Shown here one piece after another: positions 1 through 6,816 of a stretch of DNA of 7,941 nucleotides. Origin of the DNA: Chloroflexota bacterium (GTDB lineage Bacteria; Chloroflexota; Limnocylindria; Limnocylindrales; CSP1-4). Where the stretch lies: positions 1 to 7,941 of the forward strand of contig JACDBP010000327.1 in assembly GCA_013694835.1 (NCBI GenBank), given 5' to 3'. Numbering within the stretch: the stretch's first letter is position 1; each line of letters begins with the position of its first letter. Made by a program: the position numbers and the translations under genes. A model generated the notes under the pieces. It had not been told where the DNA came from. It searched no databases and saw nothing but the letters and a program-made list of their open reading frames with translations.

Positions 1-1364
1 AGGTACGGCTGGACGGCCGCATCCCAGTGAAACCGCTCGCGGGCTGCCGAGAGGACCCGTGCGCGCATCGCGGCACGCTCGTCAGCTGGGAGGTCCAGGA
101 CCGCCCGGAGGCCGCTCGCGATCGCCGCCGCACCGGTGCCCTCGAACGTGGCGCCGAGACCCTCGCGTTCCACCAGCTCTGCCATCACCTCCAGGTCACG
201 CGAGACGACCACCGGGGTGCCCCCCGCGATGCTCTCCCACAGCTTGTTCGGCGTCGAGAGTCGGTGGTTGAGGGAGAGCGCCGCGACCGGGATCAGAGAA
301 GCGTCCGCGGAAGCGGCCCAACGCGGCACCTCGTCCGGTGGGACGGCAGGCAGGATGAAGTGATGGCCCGCGAACCGTTCGTCGGCGTCGCGCGCGGCCA
401 TCTCCCCCTTCCAGTCGCCGAACCCGATGAGCACGAGCGCAGCATCTCCCATCCCTAGGACCGCCTCCGCCGCGGCCTCGAGTCCGCGCGCCGGGCCCAG
501 CTTGCCCAGGAACAGCACCGTCCGGCGGTCCGGTGGCACGCCGGCAGCCCGGCGGATGAGCTGCTCCGGTGGGTCGGTCAGCGCGACCAGCGGGGGGCAG
601 TTCAGGAGCACGGTCGGACGGGTGCGGAGGTGCCACGTGCGCTCAAGGTGGTCGGCGATCCGGTCGTTCACGGTGACGATCGCACGCGTCCTCCGGGCCC
701 AGCCCTCCTCGCGGCGACGGTACAGCCCGAGCACCGGTGCCGGCAGCTCCTGGCGGAGGTGGGAATCGACCGCGAGATCGATGACGTCATAGATGACGGC
801 ACCCGCTCGACCCTGCCGCCGAGCTGCAGCCGCCAGCGACACCGCGCCGCCGAGCGCGTTGATGCCGAACGCGTGGTAGAGGTCTGCGGGCGGGAGCTCG
901 GCAGCGAGCGACCTCCACCATCCTCGCGTGGCGTCGGGCCAGGCCAGCGTCCGCCGGAGGCGATGGAGCTGGCGACGGCTCCGGCCGAGCACGAACCTCG
1001 CGAGACCGACGGGGCCACCACGTGCCTTCACCGTCGAGGGGTGGCGGCGCTGCCGTGGACCCACCGTCTCCGAGGCCGGCGAGGACCCCGGAGCCGATCC
1101 CGAGGCCTGGTGAGCTGTCATCGCTGCGGGCAGCAGAGCCGCTGAGCCGGGGGAGTACCGCCGCAGGACGACGTCGCCGTGCCGCTCTTCGCTGGGTAAC
1201 CCCGGCGTGGCCACCGCCGCGATCTCCACCTCGAAGCCCAGCTCGGCGAGCGAGCGGGCGATCCGCGTTGCGCGCGAGTACGGCGCGGCCGGATTCGCAA
1301 CGAGCACCACGGCCCGCCGCCGCGCCGTGTCCGACGGGGGCCGACCGGAGCCGCCAGAGCTCAC
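1..1364 (-). CDS. GT4-type glycosyltransferase, C-terminus cut off by the window edge
   Basis: The frame is open from a GTG at 1364 to the left edge (454 complete codons, no stop), so only the last residues should be missing. It is a GT-B-fold sugar transferase. The N-terminal domain begins near AVVLVANPAAPYSRATRIARSL (18-39) and has DLYHAFGINALGG (161-173) and IYDVIDLAVDSH (191-202). A low-complexity Ala/Ser/Gly/Pro-rich linker covers about 82-118. The C-terminal donor domain has VLFLGKLGPARGLE (283-296), LIGFGDWKGEM (312-322) and STPNKLWESIAGGTPVVVS (370-388), the nucleotide-sugar pocket. The first Glu of the EX7E motif is replaced, as in the subgroup with a PNKLxE pattern. The start overlaps the deacetylase stop as GTGA (1364-1361). 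It may add the diamino-uronic sugar or another residue to the growing glycan; donor and acceptor are not shown. Confidence 0.87.
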   Translation of the reverse strand, partial: MSSGGSGRPPSDTARRRAVVLVANPAAPYSRATRIARSLAELGFEVEIAAVATPGLPSEERHGDVVLRRYSPGSAALLPAAMTAHQASGSAPGSSPASETVGPRQRRHPSTVKARGGPVGLARFVLGRSRRQLHRLRRTLAWPDATRGWWRSLAAELPPADLYHAFGINALGGAVSLAAAARRQGRAGAVIYDVIDLAVDSHLRQELPAPVLGLYRRREEGWARRTRAIVTVNDRIADHLERTWHLRTRPTVLLNCPPLVALTDPPEQLIRRAAGVPPDRRTVLFLGKLGPARGLEAAAEAVLGMGDAALVLIGFGDWKGEMAARDADERFAGHHFILPAVPPDEVPRWAASADASLIPVAALSLNHRLSTPNKLWESIAGGTPVVVSRDLEVMAELVEREGLGATFEGTGAAAIASGLRAVLDLPADERAAMRARVLSAARERFHWDAAVQPY

Positions 1365-2182
1365 CGTTCGCAGCGGCGCACAGCCCGCAGCACGGCAGCG
1401 GTGGAATCACCGTCCTTCACGGACATGACGATCGGCACTCGGAGTGGATCGTCTCGGGGGGCGGCGCAGCCCAGCTTCGTGACGCGTGCCAGCCGATAAC
1501 CCAGCTCGCGGACGACCCGCAGCGCGCGCTCGTCGGAGGACCCGAACGGGAAGGCGATGGTGGCAGGCGGCACGGGCAGCTCGGAACGGAGCAGCCGATC
1601 GGCTTCACGGATCTGCCAGCCCACCTGATCGGTCGGGAGCGTCACCAGGTCCAGGTGGTCCATCGTGTGGTTGCCGACCTCCATGCCGGCGGCCTGCACC
1701 TCGGCGAGCTCCTGCCAGGTCATGTGGAGCCCGTTCCCGACGCGTCCCGGGACCGCGTAGACGGTGGCCGCGTATCCCACGGCCTGGAGTGCCGGCACGA
1801 TCGTCCGCACGACGTCGCGCAACCCGTCGTCCACGTTGATCGCCACGGTGTGCTCCGGCACGTCGCCACGTGCGAACGCTTCCAGCAATGCTGTCATGGT
1901 GATCGTCCGCCAGCCTTCAGCGTGGAGTGCGGCGATCTGCTCCCGGAACGCCGCTGGCGCGATCTCGCCCGGGACGTCCTGCACCTTGTGGTACAGCAGC
2001 ACCGGCACGGACGGCCGTCGCCGCCCGGCAGGCCCGATACGGGACGGCAGCGCGTCCCGGATCAGGTCGCGGGCGGCTCGTGCTCCACGATGGAGGGAGC
2101 CCCTGACCCACGAGGCTCGCGACGGCCGGGAGGCTCGGGACGGCCGGGAGCCTCCCGACGGCCGGGTCGCCTGGGACGGCAT
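1361..2182 (-). CDS. polysaccharide deacetylase (NodB-homology, carbohydrate esterase 4-like)
   Basis: This 273-residue metal-dependent deacetylase likely removes N-acetyl (or O-acetyl) groups from a sugar. VPVLLYHKV (59-67) opens the NodB fold. VDDG (117-120) is motif 1, with Asp118 as probable base and Asp119 as metal ligand. GNHTMDH (170-176) is motif 2, with His172 and His176. AFPFG (210-214) is motif 3. Motif 1 reads INVDDGL where TFDDGY is common, but the acidic pair is kept. Residues 1-58 hold no signal peptide or membrane helix. They begin with an Arg/Pro/Ser-rich repeated segment, so the protein looks cytoplasmic, unlike many secreted relatives. The ATG shares one base with the sulfotransferase stop (TGATG) and has no evident ribosome binding site. 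A much longer in-frame extension upstream would run through the sulfotransferase gene and is rejected. The family is clear; the substrate is unknown. Confidence 0.9.
   Translation of the reverse strand: MPSQATRPSGGSRPSRASRPSRASWVRGSLHRGARAARDLIRDALPSRIGPAGRRRPSVPVLLYHKVQDVPGEIAPAAFREQIAALHAEGWRTITMTALLEAFARGDVPEHTVAINVDDGLRDVVRTIVPALQAVGYAATVYAVPGRVGNGLHMTWQELAEVQAAGMEVGNHTMDHLDLVTLPTDQVGWQIREADRLLRSELPVPPATIAFPFGSSDERALRVVRELGYRLARVTKLGCAAPRDDPLRVPIVMSVKDGDSTAAVLRAVRRCER
2112..2165 (-). repeat. 18-base tandem repeat, three units, at the deacetylase N-terminus
   Basis: Units at 2112-2129, 2130-2147 and 2148-2165 share GAG-C-TC--GACGGCCGG on the plus strand with 1-4 differences. A fourth degenerate unit may occupy 2166-2183. 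The period is six codons, so the minus-strand product is a six-residue repeat: RPSGGS, RPSRAS, RPSRAS. It sits within the first 25 residues of the deacetylase, outside the catalytic fold, where copy number could change without breaking the frame. Confidence 0.85.
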
Positions 2183-3099
2183 CAGAAGGACCACGGCCCG
2201 AAGTCCGGCCTCGTGAGCGCCCGCAGCGCGGCCACGTCCTCGGTGAGCGCTTCCTGCAGACGTGCCCTGACCGAGGCGGAGACGACGGGCTTCCTGACCG
2301 GCGTGAAGAGGCTCCGCCCGAGCAGCGGCAGCGCGCGGAGGCCGCTCGCGTAACGGCGTGGAAGCAGTGGCCCCAGGAGCCGGCCGACCCGGGTGGGCTC
2401 GCCGCGCACGCTCGTCGGATTCCGCACCTTCGTGAAGCGCGGCGAGGTGAAGGAGGGATCCACCCCGAGGAAGCGGAACGTGTCGGCCATGACGCCCCCG
2501 GTGTCCCCGCGAAGCTCTTCCGCCGCCAGGATCAGCACCCGATCGCGCGGGTAGCCCTCCAGGAAGCGCCCGACCTGCATCGCATAGCGCGTGCACGTGA
2601 CATACCAGTTGTCCTGGAGGTCCGCGAGCGCAGCGTCGATCGAGCGCCGCTCACGACCGGCGGACACGGCATGAAGGTAGTGCGAGACGATGCGCTCGAT
2701 CGGGTCACGCACGAGGTAGATCAGCTTCGCGTCCGGGAGCAGGGCGTGCATCCGTTCGGGCACGCCGTCGTACATCGGCCACTTCGAGTAGTTCGGAGAC
2801 GCCTCGCCACGGATCGGACTCCCCGCATCGAAGTGCCCGGCATACCACGCGACGCCCTGAGCCCAGGAGCCTCGCGGTGGGCCAAGGAAGAAGTCGAGCT
2901 CCTTGGGACGCGACATGGCGACGGCCGGGTGCGCGTCAAGGTACTCATGGAAGCTCGAGGTGCCGCACTTCATGGCACCGATCACCACGAGGTTGGGAAG
3001 CGCGCGGGCGGTCTCCGCGTCCACCGAGGAGCGCGGGATGGGTGCAAGCCCGCGGTCGAGGTCCCCTGCGACAGGAGCAGTCTGCGCCGGGACGGTCAC
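2182..3099 (-). CDS. PAPS-dependent carbohydrate sulfotransferase
   Basis: This 305-residue protein should move sulfate from PAPS to a hydroxyl or amino group of a glycan or glycolipid. The 5'-phosphosulfate loop is GAMKCGTSSFHEYL (41-54) with Lys44. The 3'-phosphate site is RDPIERIVSHY (131-141) with Arg131 and Ser139 in the usual R-x7-S spacing. PKELDFF (65-71), a WY pair (85-86) and GEASPNY (98-104) between them follow the layout of Sulfotransfer_1 proteins, including NodH-like enzymes and the sulfotransferase domain of NDST. There is no signal peptide or membrane helix, so it is probably cytoplasmic and acts on a nucleotide- or lipid-linked sugar. The GTG start overlaps the dehydrogenase stop (GTGA), with no clear ribosome binding site. 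The stop shares one base with the deacetylase start (TGATG). No PAPS synthesis genes are in view. The acceptor is unknown. Confidence 0.88.
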   Translation of the reverse strand: MTVPAQTAPVAGDLDRGLAPIPRSSVDAETARALPNLVVIGAMKCGTSSFHEYLDAHPAVAMSRPKELDFFLGPPRGSWAQGVAWYAGHFDAGSPIRGEASPNYSKWPMYDGVPERMHALLPDAKLIYLVRDPIERIVSHYLHAVSAGRERRSIDAALADLQDNWYVTCTRYAMQVGRFLEGYPRDRVLILAAEELRGDTGGVMADTFRFLGVDPSFTSPRFTKVRNPTSVRGEPTRVGRLLGPLLPRRYASGLRALPLLGRSLFTPVRKPVVSASVRARLQEALTEDVAALRALTRPDFGPWSF

Positions 3100-4529
3100 G
3101 AACGGCCGGTCGGCGCGACCGTGGCACGGCGCACGCGGGATGGCACGCCGACCCCGAAGTACGAGACCCGGTCAGGCAGCGCCAGCTCTCGCAGGCTGTT
3201 GCGTCCGTCGTAGAGGACCTCGAGCTCGCGGAAGGCACCGAGATCGAGCTGCCGCCAGAGCGGGTCTGCGGTCTGGGTGACGATCGCCCGGAAAGGAGCC
3301 GGCTCGCCCCATGGCCAGGGGGCCGCACAGCAGCGCTCGATCTCCTCGGCGGTCAGCAGCGGGTCGTACGCCGAGACCCGCGCGCCATGGAAGGCGAGCC
3401 GTTCGATGAGCGGCAGTGCCCTGGAGTACGCCAGCTCCTTGACGTTCTCCCGGTAGGTCAGACCGAGCACCAGTACCGGCACCCCCTCCAGCCCGCCGAG
3501 CGCCGTCTGCACGATCTTGACGGCGTGGCCGACCTGGTCCTGGTTGGTGCGACGCGAGGTCTCGACGATCTCCATCTCTTTGGCGCGCGAGAGCAGGAAG
3601 TGCGGGTAGACGGGGATGCAGTGCCCACCGACGCCGATGCCCGGCTGGTGGATGTGGGAAAACGGCTGGCTGTTGGCGCCGCGGATGACCTCCAGGATGT
3701 CGACGTTCATCCGCTCCGCGTACCGCGCGAACTCGTTGGCCAGGGCGATGTTGACGTCGCGGTAGGTGGTCTCGGCGAGCTTGGCGAACTCGGCGGCCTC
3801 CGCATTGGAGAGCAACCACACCTCGGCCGACTCGGGCAGCGCCGAGCGGTAGAATGCCTCCGCGCGCCGGCCCGACTCTGCATCGATGCCTCCGACCAGC
3901 TTGGGATAGGTCGCCAGGTCGCGGAAGATCCGCCCGGAGTAAACGCGCTCGGGCGAGAAGCCCAGCAGGAAGCCGAGGTCGGGGTCGCCGGCGCGGAGGC
4001 CGGAGCCATGCTCGAGCGCAGGACCGAAGCGACGCCTGGTGTCGCCGACCGGCAGCGTCGTCTCGTACAGCACGAGCGTCCCGGCGCGGAGCCCCACAGC
4101 GAGAGCAGCCGTGGCGCGGTCCATGATCCGGTAGTCCGGCTCCTGCTCGTCGGAGAGCATCAGCGGCACGATCATCACCACCACGTCCGCGCGGGAGACA
4201 GCGTCGCGGTGCACGGCCGTCGCCTCGAAGCGGCCGGCGGCATGCGCAGCGGCCACCTTCTCCGCGAGGCCCGGCTCCTCGTCGAAATGGACACGGCCCT
4301 CGTTGAGCTTCGCGACGACGTCGGGGAGGACGTCCACGCCGATGACGTGCCAGCCGCGTTCGGCGTACTGGGCTGCCAGTGGCAGGCCGATCTTGCCCAT
4401 GCCCACGACCGCGACGGTACCCACCGTGCCGGGTTCCCCGGTCCACGGCGAAACGTGGCGCGGCTGACCCGCCGGCAGCCCGTCGGTCCCGTTCTCTGTG
4501 TTCGGCACTGGCGTCGGCTCCGTGCGCAT
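3096..4529 (-). CDS. wbpA: UDP-N-acetyl-hexosamine 6-dehydrogenase (WbpA/WecC family)
   Basis: This 477-residue member of the UDP-glucose/GDP-mannose dehydrogenase family oxidises C6 of a UDP-HexNAc to the uronic acid in two NAD+-dependent steps. About 38 polar N-terminal residues precede the Rossmann motif VVGMGKIGLP (41-50, G43/G45/G48). ETTLPVGDTRRRF (156-168) and FSPERVYSG (191-199) are typical. AETTYRDVNIALANEF (252-267) has the RDVNIA form seen in HexNAc dehydrogenases rather than the lysine-bearing form of UDP-glucose dehydrogenases. GVGGHCIPVYP (299-309) contains the catalytic Cys304. The UDP-binding C-terminal domain starts near VLVLGLTYRENVKE (352-365). Next to WbpB/D/E-like genes, UDP-GlcNAc is the likely substrate. 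WecC-type use of UDP-ManNAc is possible, but no 2-epimerase gene is in view. The stop overlaps the next start as GTGA (3099-3096). Confidence 0.9.
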   Translation of the reverse strand: MRTEPTPVPNTENGTDGLPAGQPRHVSPWTGEPGTVGTVAVVGMGKIGLPLAAQYAERGWHVIGVDVLPDVVAKLNEGRVHFDEEPGLAEKVAAAHAAGRFEATAVHRDAVSRADVVVMIVPLMLSDEQEPDYRIMDRATAALAVGLRAGTLVLYETTLPVGDTRRRFGPALEHGSGLRAGDPDLGFLLGFSPERVYSGRIFRDLATYPKLVGGIDAESGRRAEAFYRSALPESAEVWLLSNAEAAEFAKLAETTYRDVNIALANEFARYAERMNVDILEVIRGANSQPFSHIHQPGIGVGGHCIPVYPHFLLSRAKEMEIVETSRRTNQDQVGHAVKIVQTALGGLEGVPVLVLGLTYRENVKELAYSRALPLIERLAFHGARVSAYDPLLTAEEIERCCAAPWPWGEPAPFRAIVTQTADPLWRQLDLGAFRELEVLYDGRNSLRELALPDRVSYFGVGVPSRVRRATVAPTGRS

Positions 4530-5569
4530 CAATGGACCTCCAGGGGTTCGATGTCGATGGGGCGGCCCTGGGCGGCCGAGTCGAGCAGGATGTTGGCCAG
4601 CCTGAGCGCCCAGAGACCCTCCTCCCCCGTGATCGCGGCGGGACCTCCGGAGCGCACCGCACCGAAGAACGCGTCGAGCTCGCGGCGCAGCGGCTCCGCC
4701 GGGCGCACCGGCAGCGCCACGGTGTCGCCGGCGAACGTCGGGGCGTAGCCGTCGAGGTACGTCGGTGAGAGCGTGGCCGCGCCGCGCGTGAAGGTCAGCG
4801 ACTGGCTCAGGTAATCGACCTGGAACATGCCCTCGGCCCCGAGCACGGCGATCCGTCGCTGTTTCTCGGGGGTCAGCCAGTTCACGTCGAGGAGGCCGAC
4901 GGCGCCGCCCGGGAACGACAGCAACCCGTAGAGCAGGTCCTCGTGGGCTGTATGGACGTGGCGCGTCGTCTCGGCGTAGGCCCGGATCGGGCGCTCGCCG
5001 ACGAGGTGGCAGATGATGTCCACGTCGTGGGTGGCGAGGTCGATCGCCACGCCGACATCCCGGATCCGCTCGGGCAATGGTCCACCGCGCGTGGTGCGGA
5101 TGCTGAAGATGCGGCTCAGCGCACCGCCCCGGAGCTTCTCACCGAGGGCGAGCACGGCCGGGTTGAAGCGCTCGATGTGGCCGACCTGCAGCACCGCCCC
5201 GGTCTGCCGTGCGCGCTCCACCAGTTCCAGGCCCTGCTCCACGGTCGCGGCGAGCGGTTTCTCCACCAGCACCGAGACGCGGCGCGCGATGGCGGCCATC
5301 GCCACCCGGTGGTGCAGCGTCGTCGGGACCGCCACGATCAGCGCATCAAGCGTCTCTTCGGCGATCATCGCCAGCGGGTCGGCGAAGCCGCGCGCGTCGG
5401 GCGCCAGCTCGCGTGCGCCCTCGAGCGCAGCTGGAAGCGGGTCTGCCACGGCGACCAGCGTCAGGTCGTCCCGCGCGACAAGGTTCCGGAGGTGGTTGCG
5501 ACCCATCGTGCCGAGGCCGGCCAGCCCGACCCGAAGCCGACCCGCGAGCGGCCCGCGCTCGGTGGTCAT
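4529..5569 (-). CDS. wbpB: Gfo/Idh/MocA-family oxidoreductase, WbpB-like UDP-sugar 3-dehydrogenase
   Basis: In the WbpB role this cytoplasmic enzyme oxidises C3 of UDP-GlcNAcA with NAD+, giving the ketone that the aminotransferase uses. The 346 residues match the usual family length. An N-terminal Rossmann fold carries VGLAGLGTMGRNH (14-26). The EKP motif is at 103-105, with Lys104 as the usual catalytic lysine. GHIERFNPAV (130-139) is characteristic of nucleotide-sugar members. DLATHDVD (177-184) supplies the conserved Asp177 and His181 of the second domain. The start overlaps the aminotransferase stop (ATGA) and lacks a well-spaced ribosome binding site, so translation is probably coupled. 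The stop overlaps the next start as TGATG. A GnnA-type UDP-GlcNAc 3-dehydrogenase is the main alternative. The adjacent 6-dehydrogenase and acetyltransferase favour WbpB. Confidence 0.87.
   Translation of the reverse strand: MTTERGPLAGRLRVGLAGLGTMGRNHLRNLVARDDLTLVAVADPLPAALEGARELAPDARGFADPLAMIAEETLDALIVAVPTTLHHRVAMAAIARRVSVLVEKPLAATVEQGLELVERARQTGAVLQVGHIERFNPAVLALGEKLRGGALSRIFSIRTTRGGPLPERIRDVGVAIDLATHDVDIICHLVGERPIRAYAETTRHVHTAHEDLLYGLLSFPGGAVGLLDVNWLTPEKQRRIAVLGAEGMFQVDYLSQSLTFTRGAATLSPTYLDGYAPTFAGDTVALPVRPAEPLRRELDAFFGAVRSGGPAAITGEEGLWALRLANILLDSAAQGRPIDIEPLEVH
4537..4541 (-). promoter_or_regulatory. GGAGG ribosome binding site of the UDP-sugar 6-dehydrogenase
   Basis: GGAGG lies in the last codons of the Gfo/Idh gene, 7 bases before the ATG at 4529. 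It favours that ATG over the adjacent TTG at 4532. The spacing is the best in the operon. Confidence 0.7.
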
Positions 5570-6816
5570 GCCGGCGAGCCGGCTCCCACGGTCGAGGCTT
5601 CTCCTCCGCCGTCGCCTTCGGCGCCTGCTGCGCGCGAACCGCCTCGGTCCCAGCGACCCGCCGGGCTCGACGCGTCGCTTGCGTCTCCTCCGCCGTCGCC
5701 TTCGGCGGCTCCGGTCTTGAGTTCGGCTACCGGCGTCGCGACGTCGCGCACCGCCCGGATGATCGTGTCGAGCTCGTCATCGGTCAGGCTCGGCCGCACG
5801 GGGATCGAGAGGACCTCCTCGGTCAGCCGCTCGCTGACCGGCAGCGACTGCTCGGCTGCGCCGGGCAGGTAGGACTGGAGGTAGTCCTGCCGATGGATCG
5901 GCTTCGGGTAGTAGATGAGCGTGCCGATGCCGCGCTCGGTCAGGCCATCGATGACCTGCTGTCGCTCACCACCAGGGAACCGCATCGTGTACTGGTGCCA
6001 GACATGCTCGCGGCCGTCCGGCACGCCGGGCGTCAGGTAGCCCTCCAGACCGGCCGTCAGCCGCGCCGCGTTCCGGCGGCGCTGCTCCGTCCGCTCGTCC
6101 AGCCGCGGCAGCTGCGCCAGGCCGAGGGCTGCGGCGATGTCGGTCGGCTTGAAGTTCGTGCCGAGCGACTCGTGGAAATAGCGCTGCCGCATGCCGTGAC
6201 TGCGGTACAGCCGCATCCGATCGGCCAGCAGGTCGTCGTCGGTCGTGGCGAAGCCGCCCTCGCCCGTCATCAGGTTCTTGGTGGCATAGAGGCTGAACAT
6301 CGTCGGCCCGAACTGGCCCGCCCGCCTGCCCTTGTAGCGCGCCCCATGCGCCTGGGCGGCATCCTCGATGATGACCAGGTCGTGGCGCTGCGCGATCTCC
6401 ACGAGCGGGTCCATGTCCGGCATCAGCCCGTACAGATGGACCGGCATGATGGCCTTCGTCCGGGGCGTGATGGCCGCCTCTACGAGGTCCGGGTCGATCC
6501 CGAAGTCCTCCTCGCGGATGTCGACGAAGACCGGCTTCGCGCCGACCTGCAGGATCACGCTGGCGGTGGCGTTGAAGGTGAAGCTGACGGTGATCACCTC
6601 GTCGCCGGCGCCGATGTCCAGGGCGCGGAGGACCGCCTCCTGGGCGACCGTGCCGTTGGCCATGAACACCGCGTGCCTGACGCCGCAGTACTCCGCCCAG
6701 GCCTCCTCGAACGCCTGCGTTCGGGGGCCCATCGCGACGATCCCGGAGCGAAGGACCTCAAGCACCGCTTGCTCCTCGGCGTCGCCGATGTCGGGCCGTG
6801 ACAGCGGGATGCTCAT
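5566..6816 (-). CDS. wbpE: PLP-dependent sugar aminotransferase (DegT/DnrJ/EryC1/StrS family), WbpE-like
   Basis: The enzyme likely transfers an amino group, usually from glutamate, to the C3 ketone made by the neighbouring Gfo/Idh dehydrogenase. It is 416 residues long. It begins with IPLSRPDIGDAE, as usual for the family. EDAAQAHGA (151-159) supplies the Asp (Asp152) that contacts the PLP ring nitrogen, and YATKNLMTGEGG (177-188) carries the Schiff-base lysine, Lys180. NFKPTDIAAALGLAQL (221-236) and the H-x-WHQYTMR segment near 271-279 are also conserved. The catalytic core ends near residue 365. The last 50 or so residues are a Gly/Ala/Ser/Asp-rich tail built on a duplicated AEGDGGG unit, which normal family members of about 365 residues lack. 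Start and stop both overlap their neighbours (ATGA at 6816-6813 and 5569-5566). The class is certain; the substrate (UDP-3-keto-GlcNAcA) comes from context. Confidence 0.92.
   Translation of the reverse strand: MSIPLSRPDIGDAEEQAVLEVLRSGIVAMGPRTQAFEEAWAEYCGVRHAVFMANGTVAQEAVLRALDIGAGDEVITVSFTFNATASVILQVGAKPVFVDIREEDFGIDPDLVEAAITPRTKAIMPVHLYGLMPDMDPLVEIAQRHDLVIIEDAAQAHGARYKGRRAGQFGPTMFSLYATKNLMTGEGGFATTDDDLLADRMRLYRSHGMRQRYFHESLGTNFKPTDIAAALGLAQLPRLDERTEQRRRNAARLTAGLEGYLTPGVPDGREHVWHQYTMRFPGGERQQVIDGLTERGIGTLIYYPKPIHRQDYLQSYLPGAAEQSLPVSERLTEEVLSIPVRPSLTDDELDTIIRAVRDVATPVAELKTGAAEGDGGGDASDASSPAGRWDRGGSRAAGAEGDGGGEASTVGAGSPA
5570..5583 (-). promoter_or_regulatory. short hairpin abutting the Gfo/Idh dehydrogenase start
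   Basis: On the minus strand GCCGG-CTCG-CCGGC can form a 5-bp stem with a 4-base loop directly before the ATG at 5569. GGGA(G), the only Shine-Dalgarno-like bases here, lies just upstream of the stem. The hairpin may affect coupled initiation, but such stems arise often at this GC content. Confidence 0.25.
5600..5707 (-). repeat. 24-base direct repeat pair inside the aminotransferase tail
   Basis: Bases 5600-5623 and 5684-5707 are identical over 24 bases, offset by 84 bases (exactly 28 codons), so both are read in the same frame. Each codes AEGDGGG followed by an acidic residue, Ala and Ser. Each copy contains the small inverted repeat CGCC-GAA-GGCG on the minus strand. Between the copies lies another Ala/Ser/Gly/Arg-rich stretch with a 10-base palindrome at 5668-5677. 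The pair accounts for most of the extra length of the enzyme. Confidence 0.85.

Noticed and set aside
787..1410. 207-codon minus-strand frame at the transferase position
   Set aside because: It has no family motif, and the overlapping frame from 1364 carries complete GT4 features.
2112..2183. CRISPR-like array
   Set aside because: The units are contiguous with no spacers, are only 18 bases long and are translated in frame.
1022..2353. 443-codon open frame on the plus strand
   Set aside because: It is the antisense shadow of the deacetylase and transferase. The product is Arg/Pro/Gly-rich without recognisable motifs, as expected in GC-rich DNA.
2183..2596. N-terminal extension of the deacetylase frame to 2596
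   Set aside because: It would run through the C-terminal half of the sulfotransferase gene. The extra residues are low-complexity shadow sequence.
3172..4662. 496-codon open frame on the minus strand
   Set aside because: It is an alternative frame of the 6-dehydrogenase, very rich in Arg/Gly/Ala. The other frame carries every conserved dehydrogenase motif.
2877..4748. 623-codon open frame on the plus strand
   Set aside because: It lies opposite the dehydrogenase and sulfotransferase, whose catalytic motifs are clear. The plus-strand product has no recognisable fold.
5209..6801. 530-codon open frame on the plus strand
   Set aside because: It is the antisense shadow of the aminotransferase and part of the Gfo/Idh gene, and has no family motif.
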